A stretch of 64,000 nucleotides of DNA from Halapricum desulfuricans. GTDB taxonomy: Archaea > Halobacteriota > Halobacteria > Halobacteriales > Haloarculaceae. The DNA lies in the NCBI RefSeq assembly GCF_017094505.1, contig NZ_CP064787.1:124001-188000 (forward strand), given 5' to 3'. The position numbers and the translations under genes were made by a program. The notes beneath the pieces were generated by a model that searched no databases, had not been told where the DNA came from, and saw nothing but the letters and a program-made list of their open reading frames with translations. Below, piece after piece: positions 17,776 through 26,415 of the stretch. The stretch's first letter is position 1; each line of letters opens with the position of its first letter.

Positions 17776-18978
17776 TCAGGTGATCGGGACGAACCGGAAC
17801 ACGAGGAAGGCGGCGATCGTCGCGATCGACGGGACGAGATTCTGCATGAGTACGACCCTTGCGGTCGTCTTCGGCTCGAACAGTTCGTCCGCCGCCGGGA
17901 TCTCCTCGCTCCGCTCTTCGCCGATCGGGCGGGTGTCGACGTCGGTGGGTGTGCCGGTCTCTCCGCCGACGGTCGGCGCGTCGTCGGCGTCGGCGGTGAG
18001 CGCACCGACCGAGACGTCGGGCGTCTCCCCGTGCATCGTCTCCTCGATCGTCACAGTTCGAGTCGCCCGACCCCATCCCAGACCGACGATGCTCATCGTG
18101 GCGATGACGACGAAACTCGCCGGGATCCCGATCGCCGAGAGCCCGGTCACGACGGTCGAACTGACGACGGCGACGACGATCGCCGCCAGCAGCGGTAGGT
18201 CGGTCAGGTCGTTGCCGACCGTGTCCATCGTCCGGCGGGCGATCGTGAACGCGCCGAGCCCGATCGCGCCGCCCGCGAGCAGGATCCCCTCCGTCTCGCC
18301 GAGCGAGCCGCTGCCGACCAGCGGCGCGACCGCGTTCGCGACGTTCGAGGCCCCCGCGGCGAAGGCCATGTAACAGCCGATCCCGACGACGATCGCCGTC
18401 CCGAACACCTCCCGGGACGTGGTCTCCTCGCCCAGCCGCGGTCGCGGAAGCGTCCCGGAGCGATCGAGGACGAACAGCGACCCACCGGACTGGTCGATCG
18501 CGAACCGCTCCACGAGCGTCGGGTAGAGGTACCGCCCGATCACGCCGCTGACCCAGAAGGCGACGACCGGCGCGACCAGCCACCAGGCCACGATCTGGCC
18601 CATCGTGCTCCACTTGAGTGTGTGTTCGGCCAGTCCGAGCCCCGCGATCGCGCCGACGGCCGTCATCGACGTCGAGGCGGGTACGCCCGCGACGTTCGAC
18701 AGAAAGAGCGCAAAGCCGACGAAAAACAGCACGACGATGCTCACGACCATCGTGAACTCGGTCGCGACGATGTCCGATCCAAGGGTGTCGACGACTTCCC
18801 GGCCGACGGTCAGCCCGCCGGCCAGCGCGAACACCGTCATCAGCGCTGCTGCCCCGAGTTTCGAGATCGTCCCCGCCCCGACTGCCGGCCCGAAGGCCAC
18901 GCCCGTCGAGGACCCGCCGATGTTGAAGCCGACGAAGGCGGCGACGAGGACTCCGACTGCGAACAGTACCCCGTCCAT
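17776..18978 (-). CDS. PiT-family inorganic phosphate transporter
   Basis: 400 residues with about ten membrane segments. Two PiT repeats are visible: GFNIGGSSTGVAFGPAVGAG near the N terminus and AAGASNVANAVAPLVGSGSL in the middle. The acidic hydrophilic loop near residues 320-370 is typical of haloarchaeal members. PiT carriers take up metal-phosphate by ion symport. No PhoU-like gene is adjacent. The ATG at 18978 directly precedes TM1. Confidence 0.9.
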   Translation of the reverse strand: MDGVLFAVGVLVAAFVGFNIGGSSTGVAFGPAVGAGTISKLGAAALMTVFALAGGLTVGREVVDTLGSDIVATEFTMVVSIVVLFFVGFALFLSNVAGVPASTSMTAVGAIAGLGLAEHTLKWSTMGQIVAWWLVAPVVAFWVSGVIGRYLYPTLVERFAIDQSGGSLFVLDRSGTLPRPRLGEETTSREVFGTAIVVGIGCYMAFAAGASNVANAVAPLVGSGSLGETEGILLAGGAIGLGAFTIARRTMDTVGNDLTDLPLLAAIVVAVVSSTVVTGLSAIGIPASFVVIATMSIVGLGWGRATRTVTIEETMHGETPDVSVGALTADADDAPTVGGETGTPTDVDTRPIGEERSEEIPAADELFEPKTTARVVLMQNLVPSIATIAAFLVFRFVPIT

Positions 18979-19133
18979 CGTATGCGATGACAGGGCAACC
19001 GGCGGCTAAACTGTGACGCCTCGGGCTTAGAAGTGCTAATCGACACAATGCGCGACTGCGAGTGAACCGACCTGACGTATCAGATTCACAGACAGGGCAG
19101 TTAATACCGCGCCGTACATAATAATCAATCGTA

Positions 19134-19388
19134 ATGGATAAAGTAACGCTCAGTGAAAGCCAGTCGGTTCTCAGCGAACTCACATACCCGGTTGATCGGA
19201 CTGTCGCAGCGGACGAGTTCGCCGAAGTCACCTTGCAACTGGCCGACGGAGAGAGGAACCTCGGCGAATTGATCTCACAGGCGACCAGCGAGACGTTCGA
19301 CACCCCCAGTGACCTCGAAACCGAACTCCACAACGTCCTGCCGCGGGAGGCGGTCGGGGAACCGTTCCAATCCGAAGGCGAAGGGTAA
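19134..19388 (+). CDS. DUF5789 family small acidic protein
   Basis: 84 residues; a conserved haloarchaeal family without known function. The pattern LTYPVDRTVAADEFAEVTL, the LADGERNLGELI segment and the terminal LPREAVGEPFQSEGEG are characteristic. It is soluble, acidic and without Cys. It stands alone: the PiT gene is divergent and the tRNA-Ser locus follows at once. Confidence 0.8.
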   Translation: MDKVTLSESQSVLSELTYPVDRTVAADEFAEVTLQLADGERNLGELISQATSETFDTPSDLETELHNVLPREAVGEPFQSEGEG

Positions 19389-19396
19389 AATCTAGC

Positions 19397-19460
19397 CTAT
19401 TCCGGATTTGCCGCTCGCGGTATTGCTCGCGGCAAAAGTACGCCAGGACTGGGATTTGAA
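19397..19460 (-). repeat. 64-bp direct repeat, copy 1 (orphan tRNA-Ser 3' end)
   Basis: It matches 19734-19797 with one mismatch at a spacing of 337 bp. Bases 19441-19460 reproduce the last 20 nt of the tRNA-Ser gene (discriminator, acceptor strand, T arm). The rest reproduces the 3' flank with the inverted repeat TTTGCCGC...GCGGCAAA. The sequence then diverges from the tRNA after the T loop. Confidence 0.85.
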
Positions 19461-19646
19461 TCCAGAACCAGACGTGCTCGCTTCGCTGCGCGCGACTGGT
19501 AGGGGTTAAAATCCCGCTTCTGGGTTTCGCGACTGCTGGCTCACTCGTCGCTGTCGCTCCTCATTCGGAGTCAGTCGCAGAAGCGTTCACGGGTCGTTCC
19601 TCCCCGTTCACGCGTTCGACGGCCCTCACTTTGTTCGCGCCGTCCA

Positions 19647-19666
19647 CGCCAGGACTGGGATTTGAA
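19647..19666 (-). repeat. Short orphan copy of tRNA-Ser 3' end
   Basis: Twenty bases identical to the tRNA-Ser 3' end (CGCCAGGACTGGGATTTGAA on the plus strand). An inverted 12-bp counterpart (CAAATCCCAGTC) lies at 19723-19734, so the two could form a hairpin. Confidence 0.75.
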
Positions 19667-19733
19667 CTCGCGAAGACGGTCCTGCTCGGCCGCTGGCCTG
19701 CGCGGGCTGCGACTTCTCTGCTCAAATCCCAGT

Positions 19734-19797
19734 CTATTCCGTATTTGCCGCTCGCGGTATTGCTCGCGGCAAAAGTACGCCAGGACTGGGATTTGAA
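19734..19797 (-). repeat. 64-bp direct repeat, copy 2 (contains the real tRNA-Ser 3' end)
   Basis: The right-hand copy of the 64-bp repeat. On the tRNA strand it reads T arm, acceptor, a T run, then an 8-bp inverted repeat TTTGCCGC/GCGGCAAA, which may serve in termination. Confidence 0.85.
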
Positions 19798-19859
19798 CCC
19801 AGAATCCCGAAAGGGAACACGCTTTCCAGGCGTGCGCCTTACCGTTCGGCCATCCTGGC
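19778..19859 (-). tRNA. tRNA-Ser (GGA)
   Basis: 82 nt class II tRNA with a long variable arm. Acceptor strands GCCAGGA and TCCTGGC pair and the discriminator is G, the identity base for serine tRNA. The anticodon stem CACGC/GCGTG encloses loop CTGGAAA, giving anticodon GGA. The T arm CTGGG-TTCAAAT-CCCAG is canonical. Confidence 0.95.
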
Positions 19860-19932
19860 TCGCATTGCTATATCTGCAATCGGTCGGTTAAGGACTTTCG
19901 TTCTGAGCCGGATACGGAAACGGGTGACCAAA

Positions 19933-20066
19933 CGCCAGGACTGGGAGTGAGCGAACGCGACGCGTTCGCGAACGCCGATAGACGAGCGAAGCGAGTCTAT
20001 CGGAATTTGAACCCAGAATCCCGAAAGGCTTTCCAGGCGTGCGCCTTACCGTTCGGCCATCCTGGC
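19933..20066 (-). pseudogene. Disrupted tRNA-Ser copy
   Basis: Relative to the intact tRNA-Ser 74 bp away, this copy has the same 5' acceptor, D arm, T arm and 3' end. It lacks 7 nt that form the 3' strand of the anticodon stem and the adjoining variable arm. A 59-bp segment is inserted between the T loop and the 3' strand of the T stem. It cannot fold as a tRNA. Confidence 0.85.
19946..20004. repeat. 59-bp double-hairpin insert within the tRNA-Ser pseudogene
   Basis: The insert holds two palindromes: CGAACGCG-A-CGCGTTCG and CCGATAGAC-11 nt-GTCTATCGG. It has no coding capacity. It splits the T-arm region of the duplicated tRNA, with an ambiguous 1-nt boundary at each end, so it looks like a tiny palindromic insertion element. 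Confidence 0.7.
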
Positions 20067-20312
20067 CCGTTCGACTGGTCGGTCGGCCGGCGATTAAGGG
20101 CTTTCGTTATCGGGCGACCGAAACGGTGCTGGCTGGCCACCACCCAGCGCACGCGAGTCGTTCCCAACCCCCTACTTTCGGATCGAAACCGACTCACGTA
20201 CACCGATTCCAGCGTCTTCCGTTCACTTTCACTCCGGGGCGGGATACGAACAAGGTGCCAAAGCGTCTTCGATACGAAACGAGGGTTGAAGAGGAAACCA
20301 GCGATACCGGCG

Positions 20313-21362
20313 CTACTCGGCCATCAGGCCGCCTTCCTCAACGCGCATGACCGCCTCGCCGTCGGGCAGGTTCGGCGCGTCGACGAGCTTGACGATCCGC
20401 TTGTTGTTCTTCGACTTCCGGAGGTACATCCGGAACGTCGAGGTGTGGCCGAGGATGTTGCCGCCGATCGGCTGGGTCGGATCGCCGAAGAACGAATCGG
20501 GATTGGAAGCGACCTGATTGGTGACGACGACGGCGGTGTTGTTGAGGTCGCCGACCCGCATCAGGTCGTGCAGGTGCTTGTTGAGTTTCTGCTGGCGCTC
20601 GGCGAGTTCGCCACGACCGACGTACTCCGCGCGGAAGTGGGCTGTCAGCGAGTCGACCGCGAGCAGGCGGACCGGGAACTCGTCGTCCTGAGACTCGCTG
20701 GCGATCTCCTGGGCCTTCTCGGCCAGCAGGATCTGGTGGTTGGAGTTGAACGCCTTCGCGACGTGGATCTTGTCGAGTATCGACTCGACCAGTTCCTCGA
20801 CCAGCGCCTCGTCGCCCGCGTCGGCGTCACCTTCCTCCTCGACGACGCCGTGCAGGACCATCGTCGCCTCGATGGTCTCGTCGTCGAGCCCGTTGACCAT
20901 CTGCTCGATTCGCTCGGGTCGGAACGTGTCCTCGCTGTCGATGAAGATCGCGCTTCCCTCTAGTCCGCCGTGTTCGGCCGGCAACTGGACGGTCACGGCC
21001 AGCTGGTGGGTCACCTGGGACTTGCCGGCTCCGAACTCGCCGTACACCTCGGTGATCGACTGCGTCTCGACGCCGCCGCCGAGCAACTCGTCGACCTCCT
21101 CGACCCCCCAGGAGAGCTTGCCGATCTGCTCGCGCCGCTCGAGGACCGTTGCACCGCTCTCGAACCCGCCGATGTCGGCGGCCTCGCGAGCTGCCTGGAT
21201 GATGTCCGCCGCGGAAGACTCGCCGACGTCGGCCGTGTTCGACAACTCGCCCGGCGAGGCGACGGCGATCCCCTGATAGGACTCGTATCCGTTCTCGCGC
21301 AACTTTTCGGCTGTCGCCGGACCGACGCCCGGCAGGTCTTCGAGGTCTTCGGTCGCTGCCAT
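20313..21362 (-). CDS. radA: DNA repair and recombination protein RadA
   Basis: 349 residues; archaeal RecA/Rad51 orthologue for strand exchange. An N-terminal helix-hairpin-helix ([20 protein letters not shown]) precedes the ATPase core with Walker [10 protein letters not shown] (about 106-114) and Walker [12 protein letters not shown] (about 226-236). No intein interrupts the gene, unlike in some haloarchaea. A GTTTATC TATA box about 27-33 nt upstream of the ATG indicates a leaderless transcript. It is leftward and monocistronic. Confidence 0.97.
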   Translation of the reverse strand: MAATEDLEDLPGVGPATAEKLRENGYESYQGIAVASPGELSNTADVGESSAADIIQAAREAADIGGFESGATVLERREQIGKLSWGVEEVDELLGGGVETQSITEVYGEFGAGKSQVTHQLAVTVQLPAEHGGLEGSAIFIDSEDTFRPERIEQMVNGLDDETIEATMVLHGVVEEEGDADAGDEALVEELVESILDKIHVAKAFNSNHQILLAEKAQEIASESQDDEFPVRLLAVDSLTAHFRAEYVGRGELAERQQKLNKHLHDLMRVGDLNNTAVVVTNQVASNPDSFFGDPTQPIGGNILGHTSTFRMYLRKSKNNKRIVKLVDAPNLPDGEAVMRVEEGGLMAE

Positions 21363-21488
21363 ACGCCTCGGTTGGACCGGACGGGTGATAAACCCTCGTT
21401 AACAGCAAACTGAAAGTGAAATCGGCAGACGTGACTCCTACGGTTCGCGATCGAATCGCCGGGTTTACGTGAGAAGGTGAGGGGGCCG

Positions 21489-22100
21489 TCACTCCCAGGG
21501 GTGGCCGTCGCCTTCGGGCCAGAGCGGATACCAGTAGGCCTCGTCGTCTTCGAGGTCGAGTTCGCCGTCGAGCACGCTCTGGAGTTTGAACTCGGCGCTC
21601 GAATCGCGCTCGCGCTCGCCGGGAAGCGGCGCGAACGGATAATAAGCGCCGCGCCGGAACGAGTACACCCAGTAGACAGAGCGGTCCTCGGTGGGGTGGT
21701 CGAAGGCGAACAGCGCCGCGAGCAGCCGCGAACCGTACCCCTGTTCGATGAGTTCGTCGGCGGCGAAGTGGATGCTCGTCACCAGATCCTCGAAGGTGTC
21801 GTCTCCGAGGACGACCCAGTGGTAGCCGTGGCCGTCCTCGACGAACTCGGCGGTCGTGCCCGTCTCGGCCTCGCCGGCTTGCAGGATTGCCTCGACGTTT
21901 TCCAGTGCGTCGGTGAAGTCCGTGCTGTCGACGGCAGCGAAACACAGCGCGGCGTCGCCAGTCGGCACGTAGTCCAGATCGGCCTCCATCGTCACGTACG
22001 CCGTACTCATCCCCCAGAGGTCGTCGGGGTCGGCGTCCCGGGTCGCGTCGGCCTCGGCCTTGAGTCCGAGCGCCTGCTTGAGCCCGTCGAACAGTCCCAT
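21489..22100 (-). CDS. pspAB: PspA-associated protein PspAB
   Basis: 203 residues; soluble acidic haloarchaeal protein beginning MGLFDGLKQALGLK and ending PLWPEGDGHPWE. Homologues are annotated as PspAB and are regularly encoded next to HtpX, as here (HtpX lies 103 bp upstream on the same strand). Context suggests a role in membrane-stress quality control. I see no catalytic motif, and the assignment rests on family resemblance and synteny. Confidence 0.75.
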   Translation of the reverse strand: MGLFDGLKQALGLKAEADATRDADPDDLWGMSTAYVTMEADLDYVPTGDAALCFAAVDSTDFTDALENVEAILQAGEAETGTTAEFVEDGHGYHWVVLGDDTFEDLVTSIHFAADELIEQGYGSRLLAALFAFDHPTEDRSVYWVYSFRRGAYYPFAPLPGERERDSSAEFKLQSVLDGELDLEDDEAYWYPLWPEGDGHPWE

Positions 22101-22203
22101 AGCTGTCGGTTCGGCCGTGTGCTATATACATTCGACGGGTAGCTCGCCGCCGCGGTCTCGACCCCGCGCGCAGACGAGTCCACAATGGATTCGCGCTCGC
22201 GCC

Positions 22204-23091
22204 CTACGCCGATTCGATCTCGCGTTCCATCTCGCGCAGGCGCTCGACGCGTTTCTCCGTCGCGGGATGGGTCTTGAACAGCCGGCCGATAAAGCCCTTG
22301 CTGATGGGCACGATGAAGAAGGCGTTCATCTCCGCCTGATCGCGGAGGTCGTCCTCCGGAACCCGGTCCATCCGGCCGGAGATCTTCATGAGCGCGCTCG
22401 CCAGCGCCGACGGCTTGCCGGTGATGATCGCGCCGCCGCGGTCGGCGCTGTACTCCCGATAGCGAGACAGTGCCCGAATGAGGACGAACGAGAAGATCCA
22501 GACGACCAGCGAGACCACGATTGCGACCCAGATCGGTGCCTGATTGCCGCCGCGACCGCCCTGCCCGTGACCGCCGGAGAACAGCCACCCCCAGCGGACG
22601 ATCATAAAGGCGATCGTCGAGAGGAACGACGCGATCGTCATCACCATGACGTCGCGGTTCTTGATGTGAGCCAGTTCGTGGGCGAGCACGCCCTCGAGTT
22701 CGTCCTGATCGAGCGTCCGCATGATCTCGGTCGTCACGGCGACGGTCGCGTTCGACTGTGACCGCCCCGTCGCGAAGGCGTTGGGCACCTGCGAGTCGGC
22801 GACCGCGATCTCCGGCTTCGGCAGGTCGGCCTGCTGAGCGAGCCGTCCGACCGTGGCGTGGAGCTCGGGATACTCGTCCTCGGAGACGGTCCGCGCGCCC
22901 ATGCTCCTGAGCGCGAGCGTGTCGCTGAAGAAGAACTGCCCGAAGCTGAACAGTCCCAGAATCAGGACGATCCCGAGGAGATTGATGCCGGAGACCGCCA
23001 GCGCGGCGATGAAGCCGACGTACAGGAGCCCGAGCAACACCATCGTCAGGCCCATCCGGCCGCGCAATCCCCAGTCAGCTTGCCATTGCAT
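22204..23091 (-). CDS. htpX: HtpX-type membrane zinc metalloprotease
   Basis: 295 residues, M48B family. The zinc motif HELAH with following IKNRDV is at about residues 137-147, flanked by four predicted membrane segments. The second-shell motif REYSADRGGA supplies the third zinc ligand Glu. HtpX degrades misfolded membrane proteins. The ATG at 23091 is preferred to the GTG one codon upstream. It is followed on the same strand by pspAB, a stable haloarchaeal pairing. Confidence 0.93.
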   Translation of the reverse strand: MQWQADWGLRGRMGLTMVLLGLLYVGFIAALAVSGINLLGIVLILGLFSFGQFFFSDTLALRSMGARTVSEDEYPELHATVGRLAQQADLPKPEIAVADSQVPNAFATGRSQSNATVAVTTEIMRTLDQDELEGVLAHELAHIKNRDVMVMTIASFLSTIAFMIVRWGWLFSGGHGQGGRGGNQAPIWVAIVVSLVVWIFSFVLIRALSRYREYSADRGGAIITGKPSALASALMKISGRMDRVPEDDLRDQAEMNAFFIVPISKGFIGRLFKTHPATEKRVERLREMEREIESA

Positions 23092-23163
23092 CACCGGAGG
23101 GTACGCGTCTGAGACTGATATACTTCCCTCTCCGCGAGGGAATCGAACGTCAAAACAGTCCCG

Positions 23164-23451
23164 TCACTCCTGAATGTGGCCTTCTTCGCGCAACTGGTCG
23201 GCCTCCTGCTTTTCGTATCGCCAGGTGATATCGGCCTTCTCGTCCTGCCAGTCCCAGGGTTCGACGAGCACGACGTCGTCCTCGCGGATCCAGATGCGCT
23301 TTTGCATCTTCCCCGGGATGCGCGCCGTGCGCTCTTTGCCGTCCATGCACCTGACCTTCACGCGGTTGGCCCCCAGCATGTTCGTGACGACGGCAAAGAC
23401 TTCGTCGTCGTCTGGCATGCGGAGGTCCTTGCGTCCGCTGTCGTCACCCAT
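23164..23451 (-). CDS. Translation initiation factor aIF-1A
   Basis: 95 residues, the length of haloarchaeal aIF-1A. The OB-fold core is unmistakable ([19 protein letters not shown] and [20 protein letters not shown]). It helps start-codon selection on the 30S subunit. The ATG at 23451 is confirmed by a TATAAAA box about 25-31 nt upstream (leaderless). The 72-bp gap to htpX argues against an operon with it. Confidence 0.96.
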   Translation of the reverse strand: MGDDSGRKDLRMPDDDEVFAVVTNMLGANRVKVRCMDGKERTARIPGKMQKRIWIREDDVVLVEPWDWQDEKADITWRYEKQEADQLREEGHIQE

Positions 23452-23475
23452 ATCCGGGGCTTCGCTAGCGGGAGG

Positions 23476-23482
23476 TTTTATA
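23476..23482 (-). promoter_or_regulatory. TATA box for aIF-1A
   Basis: The plus-strand ttttata reads TATAAAA on the coding strand and lies 25-31 nt before the ATG. This is a near-consensus archaeal promoter for a leaderless mRNA. Confidence 0.65.
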
Positions 23483-23576
23483 CTGACGGTTATCGGCTCG
23501 TCCGCTGTCGAACCGGCGAGTCGTCCGGGACGCGTGCGATACATCCAAGGCAGCGAGGTGAGAAGCCCCACCTACG

Positions 23577-24008
23577 ATGGCGATCGCGCTGCCAGACGAG
23601 GCTGAAACCTGGGTCGAGTCGTTCCGGGAGCGTCTCAACGACAACGCCGACTACGAGGCGGCCGCCGACGGCTGGGGGGTCGGCTTCGACGGCGACTTCG
23701 TCCTCGAGATCCTGCCCGATGACACGTACGACGGACAGCCGCTGTACTTCTATCTCGAACTCCGGGACGGCGACTGTCTGCAGGCGGCCGTTCTCGAGGA
23801 CCCCGACGAGGTCGCACACGGCTACGCGCTCCGCGGCACCTACACCGACTGGAAGCGGATTATCCAGGGGGACGTCGACGTCGTCTCGGGCGTGATGGAC
23901 GGCACCCTCGAGGCCGACGGCTCGACGGTCCGGGCCATGCGCTACCAGAACGCACTTGTCGAGATGGGCGAGACAGCCACCCGCGTCGAGACCGAGTTTC
24001 AGTATTAG
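23577..24008 (+). CDS. SCP2 sterol-transfer-like protein
   Basis: 143 residues. The pattern (N-terminal helix DEAETWVESFRERLND, strand pair, then TDWKRIIQGDVDVVSGVMDG and a terminal helix) matches the SCP2 lipid-binding fold, which forms a hydrophobic tunnel for lipids. There are no catalytic residues. It is divergent from aIF-1A and followed by three small membrane-protein genes on the same strand. The ligand is unknown. Confidence 0.75.
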   Translation: MAIALPDEAETWVESFRERLNDNADYEAAADGWGVGFDGDFVLEILPDDTYDGQPLYFYLELRDGDCLQAAVLEDPDEVAHGYALRGTYTDWKRIIQGDVDVVSGVMDGTLEADGSTVRAMRYQNALVEMGETATRVETEFQY

Positions 24009-24049
24009 TCACCGAAGATCATATGTTCTCTTTCGAAGATAGATAATAC

Positions 24050-24256
24050 ATGGCCGAGTCAGCGATCGTCGATTTCATCGAGGAGTATCAGGCGGGAGTG
24101 CTGATAGCTGTCGGGACGCTTACCGGGGGCTTGCTCGTCCTCGTCGCTGCGGGTCAGATCGTGGACACGCTCGAAAGTATGGCAGCACTCGGCGTGTTCG
24201 TTGCCGGTGCGGTCGTGACGTTCCTCTCGCTCTCGTATCTGCTGTACGGTCGCTGA
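24050..24256 (+). CDS. Small two-TM membrane protein
   Basis: 68 residues with two hydrophobic helices (about 15-37 and 44-65) and a short acidic N terminus (MAESAIVDFIEEYQ). The family is not recognised. It sits 41 bp after the SCP2-like gene in the same direction. Confidence 0.6.
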   Translation: MAESAIVDFIEEYQAGVLIAVGTLTGGLLVLVAAGQIVDTLESMAALGVFVAGAVVTFLSLSYLLYGR

Positions 24257-24326
24257 TCGATCCGCGACTGACCATCTGTCGGCTCGATCCGGCACCGTTT
24301 TGTCTCGGCCGTTCGCCCGGACAGAC

Positions 24327-24515
24327 ATGCTTGACAAACTCGGTGCGGTCGGTATCGCCGGAATCGTCGTCTCGCTGGCCGGACTCGGCGTCATCGCCTA
24401 CGAGGCACCGCTGATCGCCGCCGGCGTCGCGCTCGTGCTGGCCGGGCTCGGACTCGCCGCCTTCGCGGTCGTCCGGAACCTGCTCTCCTCGCTCGGCATG
24501 GGCGCGATGGTCTAG
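24327..24515 (+). CDS. Small Gly/Ala-rich membrane protein
   Basis: 62 residues starting MLDKLGAVGIAGIVVSLAGL, with two membrane helices and an amphipathic C terminus (RNLLSSLGMG). Proteins with this opening are widespread in haloarchaea and have no assigned function. The ATG at 24327 is chosen because the upstream extension is polar and Pro/Arg-rich. Confidence 0.65.
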   Translation: MLDKLGAVGIAGIVVSLAGLGVIAYEAPLIAAGVALVLAGLGLAAFAVVRNLLSSLGMGAMV

Positions 24516-24572
24516 CGCCCGTCGAAGGCCGCCGATGACAGGTTTACCTCGTTCGAGCCCGTATCGTGGGGT

Positions 24573-24821
24573 ATGGTACCGTGGGAGCCGCTGCTCGTCT
24601 ACGCCCTCGTTCTGGTCTGGGCAGCCCTGCTCGGATGGCTCCCGTTTCGCCTGCTCGAACGGATCTCGGTCGTCGATCAGATCGACGCAAGCGCCGTCGA
24701 GCGGAGCAGAAAGGCGACGACCGACTCGACGGTGGTCTGTCCGCATTGCGGGCAACCGAACGATCGGGGATACACCTTCTGTGAGTCGTGCGGCGGCAAG
24801 CTGCCGACCGACTGGGAGTGA
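24573..24821 (+). CDS. Membrane-anchored zinc-ribbon protein
   Basis: 82 residues. One N-terminal membrane helix (about 7-26) is followed by a short linker and a C-terminal four-cysteine zinc ribbon (VCPHCGQPNDRGYTFCESCG). Such single-TM zinc ribbons are common in haloarchaea. The function is unknown. It is immediately upstream of thrC on the same strand, with an 84-bp gap. Confidence 0.75.
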   Translation: MVPWEPLLVYALVLVWAALLGWLPFRLLERISVVDQIDASAVERSRKATTDSTVVCPHCGQPNDRGYTFCESCGGKLPTDWE

Positions 24822-24905
24822 CCGCCTGTCGCGGGGGTAGTGTTACCGATCTCGACGAGCGCCGAACCACCGCGTTTTTTCTCTACCGGCCCGTCGGGTA
24901 CGGTA

Positions 24906-26171
24906 ATGGCTAATCTGCAACTCGACGAGCCCGAGCCCGACGTCGCCGACGACGGCGTCTGGCTGACCTGTATCGAATGCGGGGAGACGTTCGCGCCGTT
25001 CGAGGAGATCCGCTACACCTGCGACGAGTGTGGCGGCCTGCTCGAGGTGCGCTACGCCGACCTGCCGACCTTCGAGGACTTCGACTCGGACGCGATCGCC
25101 GACGGCGTCTGGCGCTACAGCGCTGCCCTGCCCTTCGACGAAGGCGTCAGCCTGCCCGAGGGCGGGACGCCGTTACATGAGGTGCCGCGCCTGGAGGATG
25201 ACCTCGGCGTCGACCGGCTTCGCGTCAAACACGAGGGGATGAACCCGACCGGCTCGTTCAAGGACCGCGGGATGACCGTCGGCGTTCGCGTCGCCCGGGA
25301 GGTCGGCGTCGATCGACTGGCCTGTGCCTCGACCGGCAACACCTCGGCGGCGCTGTCGGCCTACGGCGCGCGCGCCGGGCTGGAAACGCTGGTGTTGCTT
25401 CCCGCGGGCAAAGTCGCCGCGGGCAAGGTCGCCCAGGCGAGTCTCCACGGGGCGCGCATCCTCGAGGTCGACGGCAACTTCGATCGCTGTCTGGACATCG
25501 TCCAGAACCTCGCGGACCGCGGCGAGGCGTACCTGCTGAACTCGCTGAACCCCTTCCGGCTGGAGGGCCAGAAGACGATCGGCCTCGAGATCTTAGAGGA
25601 GTTTCGCGCCGACGAGGGGACCTACCCCGATCGGATCGTCCTGCCGGTGGGCAACGCCGGCAACACCGCCGCGCTGTACAAGGCCTTCCGCGAACTGGTC
25701 GAGAGCGGCGCGCTCGATGAGTCGGACGTGCCCAAACTCACCGGCGTGCAGGCCGCGGGTTCGGCCCCGATGGTCGAGGCTATCGAGGAGGGCTGGGACG
25801 ACATCCAGCGCTGGGAGGACGTCGAGACGATCGCGACCGCGATCCGGATCGGCAACCCGGTCAACGCGCCGAAGGCACTGCCGGGGATCCGCGAGACCGG
25901 CGGGACCGCCGTCGCGGTTTCCGACGAGCAGATCACGGCCGCCCAGCGCGATCTAGCCGGCGAGGGCGTCGGCGTCGAACCTGCCTCCGCGGCGTCGGTC
26001 GCGGGGCTGCGCAAACTCCGCGAGCGGGGCGTCGTCGACGCGGACGAACAGGTCGTCTGTCTCACGACCGGCCACCTGCTGAAAGACCCCGACGCCGCCG
26101 CAGAGGCCGGGAGCGACCCCGAACCCGTCCCCGACGATACCGACGCCGTGCTCGATCTACTCGCAGAGTAA
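24906..26171 (+). CDS. thrC: Threonine synthase
   Basis: 421 residues. PLP-dependent fold type II enzyme that converts O-phosphohomoserine to threonine. The PLP lysine is in NPTGSFKDRGM. The glycine-rich phosphate loop is VGNAGNTAALYKA. An N-terminal Cys4 zinc-ribbon-like element (CIECGETFAP, YTCDECGG) is typical of archaeal ThrC. The ATG at 24906 removes a non-conserved extension. A cysteate synthase or other paralogue is possible but less likely. Confidence 0.92.
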   Translation: MANLQLDEPEPDVADDGVWLTCIECGETFAPFEEIRYTCDECGGLLEVRYADLPTFEDFDSDAIADGVWRYSAALPFDEGVSLPEGGTPLHEVPRLEDDLGVDRLRVKHEGMNPTGSFKDRGMTVGVRVAREVGVDRLACASTGNTSAALSAYGARAGLETLVLLPAGKVAAGKVAQASLHGARILEVDGNFDRCLDIVQNLADRGEAYLLNSLNPFRLEGQKTIGLEILEEFRADEGTYPDRIVLPVGNAGNTAALYKAFRELVESGALDESDVPKLTGVQAAGSAPMVEAIEEGWDDIQRWEDVETIATAIRIGNPVNAPKALPGIRETGGTAVAVSDEQITAAQRDLAGEGVGVEPASAASVAGLRKLRERGVVDADEQVVCLTTGHLLKDPDAAAEAGSDPEPVPDDTDAVLDLLAE

Positions 26172-26227
26172 CCCGCTCGCCGGGCGACCGCTGACACGCG
26201 TCTGACGGCCATTTATGCTATTGAGTA

Positions 26228-26245
26228 CCATACCACAAGGTATGG
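26228..26245. promoter_or_regulatory. Palindrome over the start of the 57-residue gene
   Basis: CCATACC-ACAA-GGTATGG is a perfect 7-bp inverted repeat that overlaps the ATG at 26242. A TATA-like tttatgcta lies about 27 nt upstream of the ATG. The palindrome therefore covers the likely transcription start of a leaderless mRNA, the position of a repressor site. Confidence 0.5.
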
Positions 26246-26415
26246 CGGCACAGGAGCGTCGCAGTGACCAGCGAACAGCGGGGGTTGCGGTCGCAGAGCG
26301 GGGCCGCGACGGCGGGGAGGTGTCGGGGGACAGGTGGATCGAGGCGATGCGGGAGCGTCTGCGCCGGGAGACGGGCGCGGACGAGACGTTCGTGTGGACC
26401 GGCCCGGACGACTAG
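26242..26415 (+). CDS. Small hypothetical protein with palindromic promoter
   Basis: 57 residues: a basic/polar N terminus (MAAQERRSDQRTAGVAVAER), a short amphipathic helix (RWIEAMRERLRRETG) and an acidic tail ending WTGPDD. No family is recognised. The case for a real gene is the TATA-like element at leaderless spacing and the palindrome over the start codon. It could encode its own small regulator, but no DNA-binding fold is evident. Confidence 0.45.
   Translation: MAAQERRSDQRTAGVAVAERGRDGGEVSGDRWIEAMRERLRRETGADETFVWTGPDD

Larger units (their letters stand above)
19389..20312. other. tRNA-Ser region rich in broken tRNA copies and palindromes
   Basis: 924 bp without a protein gene. It contains one intact tRNA-Ser(GGA), a 64-bp direct repeat covering the tRNA 3' end and its 3' flank, further short direct and inverted copies of the T arm, and a disrupted tRNA-Ser copy split by a 59-bp palindromic insert. 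Between 20067 and 20312 I see nothing recognisable. Apparent reading frames here are tRNA shadows. Confidence 0.8.

Noticed and set aside
19631-20350. Several apparent small genes across the tRNA-Ser region
   Set aside because: They read through tRNA-Ser, its fragments and palindromes; no independent coding signal.
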